From Streptomyces carminius (GTDB taxonomy: Bacteria > Actinomycetota > Actinomycetes > Streptomycetales > Streptomycetaceae): 64,000 nucleotides of DNA. The DNA is taken from contig NZ_PGGW01000066.1 of NCBI RefSeq assembly GCF_002794255.1, positions 1 to 64,000 of the forward strand, given 5' to 3'. This document shows, in pieces, positions 62,544 to 64,000 of the stretch (its first letter is position 1; the number at the start of each line of letters is the position of its first letter). The notes under the pieces were generated by a model that saw nothing but the letters and a program-made list of their open reading frames with translations, had not been told where the DNA came from and made no database searches. The translations under genes were made by a program, and so were the position numbers.

Positions 62544-62599
62544 CCGCGCCGCCCCGGGACGCCGCCGACTGTGCCCGGCGGCGTCCCGGGGCGGCGCGG
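62544..62599. repeat. 23-bp perfect hairpin directly before PucR gene
   Basis: Arms 62544-62566 and 62577-62599 are exact reverse complements with a 10-nt spacer. It sits 12-67 nt upstream of the PucR start and 97 nt downstream of the next gene's stop. It could terminate the endonuclease-Q-like transcript or form a leader structure. Confidence 0.75.
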
Positions 62600-62695
62600 C
62601 GTCACCTTATTCGGGACTTGGTTCCGGCAGTGAGGGGAGAACGGGCCACTCGGGCGGGGGCCGGTACGTGCCGTTCCGGCCGCGGGCCCCGCGGC

Positions 62696-64000
62696 CTACC
62701 GGGCGTCCCGCCGGGCCCCGCTTGCCGGGACGGGCCGGCCGGTCCCGGTCCCGGACTCGGACTCGGACTCGGTCCCGGCGAGGGAGACCGTGCCGTAGAC
62801 CCCGTCGTAGCCGGGCTCGTGCCGCACCCGGTGGGCCCGCAGCCGTCCGACGGCCTCGGCCACCTCCGGCTCGCCGGCCTCGCGCAGGCTCTCCACGGGG
62901 ACCTCCAGCAGCAGGGGGAGCTCCGGGCCCAGCGCGGCGGTCAGACTGTCGACCGAGCGCCCCACGGCCTTGGACTTCGGGCCGACCCCGAGGATCTCGC
63001 CCACGATCTCGGGCAGCGGGACGATCTTCAGCGGCTCGCCGGCGGTCTCCGGCCGCCGCCCGGCCCGGTGGCCGGCCAGCTCCTCGACCCGGTGGAGCAC
63101 CCCGACCGTCAGCCGCCTGCCGCACACCGGGCACCTGCCGCCCAGCTCCCTGGTCTCGGCCGGGGTCAGCCGTACGCCGCAGGCGCGGTGCCCGTCGAGG
63201 TGGTACTTGCCCTCCTCGGGGTACAGGTCCACGGTGCCGGCGTACCCCTCGCCGGTGGCCAGCGCGCGGCGGAGCGCGAAGTAGTCGAGCTCGGTGTCGA
63301 ACACGGTGGCGTTGCGGCCCAGGGCGGGCGCCGAGTGCGCGTCGGAGTGGCTGACCAGCCGGAAGCGGTCCAGGCCGGGGATCCGCCAGTTCATCTCCGG
63401 ATCCGAGGAGAGTCCGGTCTCCAGCGCGAAGACGTGCCCGGCGAGATCCCCGTAGCACTCCGCCACGGAGTCGAAGCCGGACTTCGACCCCAGCAGACCG
63501 AACCAGGGGGTCCAGATGTGCGCGGGGACGAGGAAGGCGCCCTCCCCGGCGGCCAGGACGGCCTCCAGCAGGTCCCGGGCGTCCATCGCCAGGGCGGGCC
63601 GTCCGTCCGAGGCGAGGGCGCCGTACGGGGCCAGGGCGCGGGTGAGCCGTTCGGCCGCCTCGAAGCCGGGCACCTGGCACAGGTGGTGGAGCCGGCGGCC
63701 CCGGCCGTCGCGGGTGTAGTTGGTGGCGACCTCCGTCTGGAGGGTGAACCGCAGCGGGCCGCGGCAGGTGGGCGGCAGGGTCTCCAGCACCTCGCGGTCG
63801 GTCTCGTCCCGCAGCAGGAACAGGCCCGGCTCGGCCGGCACCAGCTCCTCGCGCAGCTCCGCCGCCCACCCGGGATGGGTGAAGTCCCCGGTGCCCAGGA
63901 CGGTGATCCCCTTGCGCCGCGCCCACCAGGCCAGTTGCCGCAGGTCCAGGGCGCGGCTGCAGGCCCTGCTGTACCGGGAGTGGATGTGCAGGTCGGCGTA
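62696..64000 (-). CDS. PHP-domain endonuclease-Q-like protein, 5' end cut by the window edge
   Basis: 435 residues are visible, the N-terminus being outside. Residues at the edge carry the PHP motif DLHIHSRYSRACSRALDL (metal ligands), then TGDFTHPGW, VPAHIWTPWFGLLGSKSGF, ETGLSSDPEMNWRI and SHSDAHSAP; a four-Cys zinc site (CGVRL..CPVCGRRL) and a helix-hairpin-like C-terminus follow. EndoQ-type proteins cut DNA 5' of deaminated bases. A Glu/Ser repeat precedes the C-terminus. Confidence 0.9.
   Translation of the reverse strand, partial: YADLHIHSRYSRACSRALDLRQLAWWARRKGITVLGTGDFTHPGWAAELREELVPAEPGLFLLRDETDREVLETLPPTCRGPLRFTLQTEVATNYTRDGRGRRLHHLCQVPGFEAAERLTRALAPYGALASDGRPALAMDARDLLEAVLAAGEGAFLVPAHIWTPWFGLLGSKSGFDSVAECYGDLAGHVFALETGLSSDPEMNWRIPGLDRFRLVSHSDAHSAPALGRNATVFDTELDYFALRRALATGEGYAGTVDLYPEEGKYHLDGHRACGVRLTPAETRELGGRCPVCGRRLTVGVLHRVEELAGHRAGRRPETAGEPLKIVPLPEIVGEILGVGPKSKAVGRSVDSLTAALGPELPLLLEVPVESLREAGEPEVAEAVGRLRAHRVRHEPGYDGVYGTVSLAGTESESESGTGTGRPVPASGARRDAR

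Overview
The window is high-GC DNA (well over 70% G+C, strong third-position GC bias, many GTG starts, 4-bp start/stop overlaps) with the gene families of a Streptomyces or close relative: several SpoIIE-type phosphatases, an ECF56-like sigma factor, CebR-type operator palindromes, an NsrR/flavohaemoglobin pair, a PucR regulator and rare TTA (bldA-type) codons. No rRNA, tRNA, CRISPR array or phage was found. The only mobile DNA recognised is one small non-autonomous element.

Layout. 1-5.8 kb: a truncated PAS/GAF/SpoIIE phosphatase, a GntP-family permease, a long regulatory gap with two CebR-like boxes, a secreted GH6 cellulase and a DoxX-like membrane protein. 5.8-20.4 kb: a saccharide-uptake locus with a ROK repressor divergent from an Opp-type ABC transporter (binding protein, permease, permease-ATPase fusion, ATPase), then alpha-galactosidase, beta-mannosidase, a LacI-like protein without a DNA-binding domain, and an SDR. 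A 31-bp promoter/operator-like element is repeated in front of the transporter and the beta-mannosidase, so the locus looks like a galactomannan-oligosaccharide regulon. 20.6-25.3 kb: VOC protein, RecQ helicase, and a nucleotidyltransferase-BON-metallophosphatase operon. 25.8-28.0 kb: two secreted DUF4360 paralogues with a perfect CebR-like box upstream of the pair. 28.8-37.5 kb: DUF4230, MerR, STAS, ECF sigma, FUSC-type membrane protein, methyltransferase, a second SpoIIE phosphatase and a small membrane protein.

37.6-47.8 kb is the most unusual part: nine genes joined by eight consecutive 4-bp start/stop overlaps, encoding inositol-3-phosphate synthase, HD-domain protein, methyltransferase, Gfo/Idh oxidoreductase, a zinc-ribbon/metallo-beta-lactamase-fold protein, YcaO, a TIM-barrel isomerase, a GT4 glycosyltransferase and a PIG-L deacetylase. 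The inositol synthase / GT4 / PIG-L trio parallels early mycothiol synthesis, but the YcaO and sugar-modifying genes point to a different inositol-derived product. It is followed by a translationally coupled SpoIIE phosphatase and a B12-binding protein carrying the W-x9-EH signature of B12 photoreceptors.

51-64 kb: an acyl-CoA dehydrogenase-type gene broken by a 157-bp IS200/IS605-like element with omega-RNA-like folds, OsmC and SRPBCC proteins, a GH4 glycosidase, a Cys-rich mini-protein, NsrR and flavohaemoglobin (each with a 23-bp NsrR-type box), a phosphoribosyltransferase/hydrolase pair, a secreted carbohydrate-binding protein with a perfect CebR-like box, DUF6098, a small secreted protein, a PucR regulator and a truncated PHP/endonuclease-Q-like protein. 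Overall the window is rich in plant-polysaccharide acquisition under CebR-like, ROK and apparently bldA (TTA codon) control: four exported carbohydrate-associated proteins carry a TTA codon inside their signal peptides.
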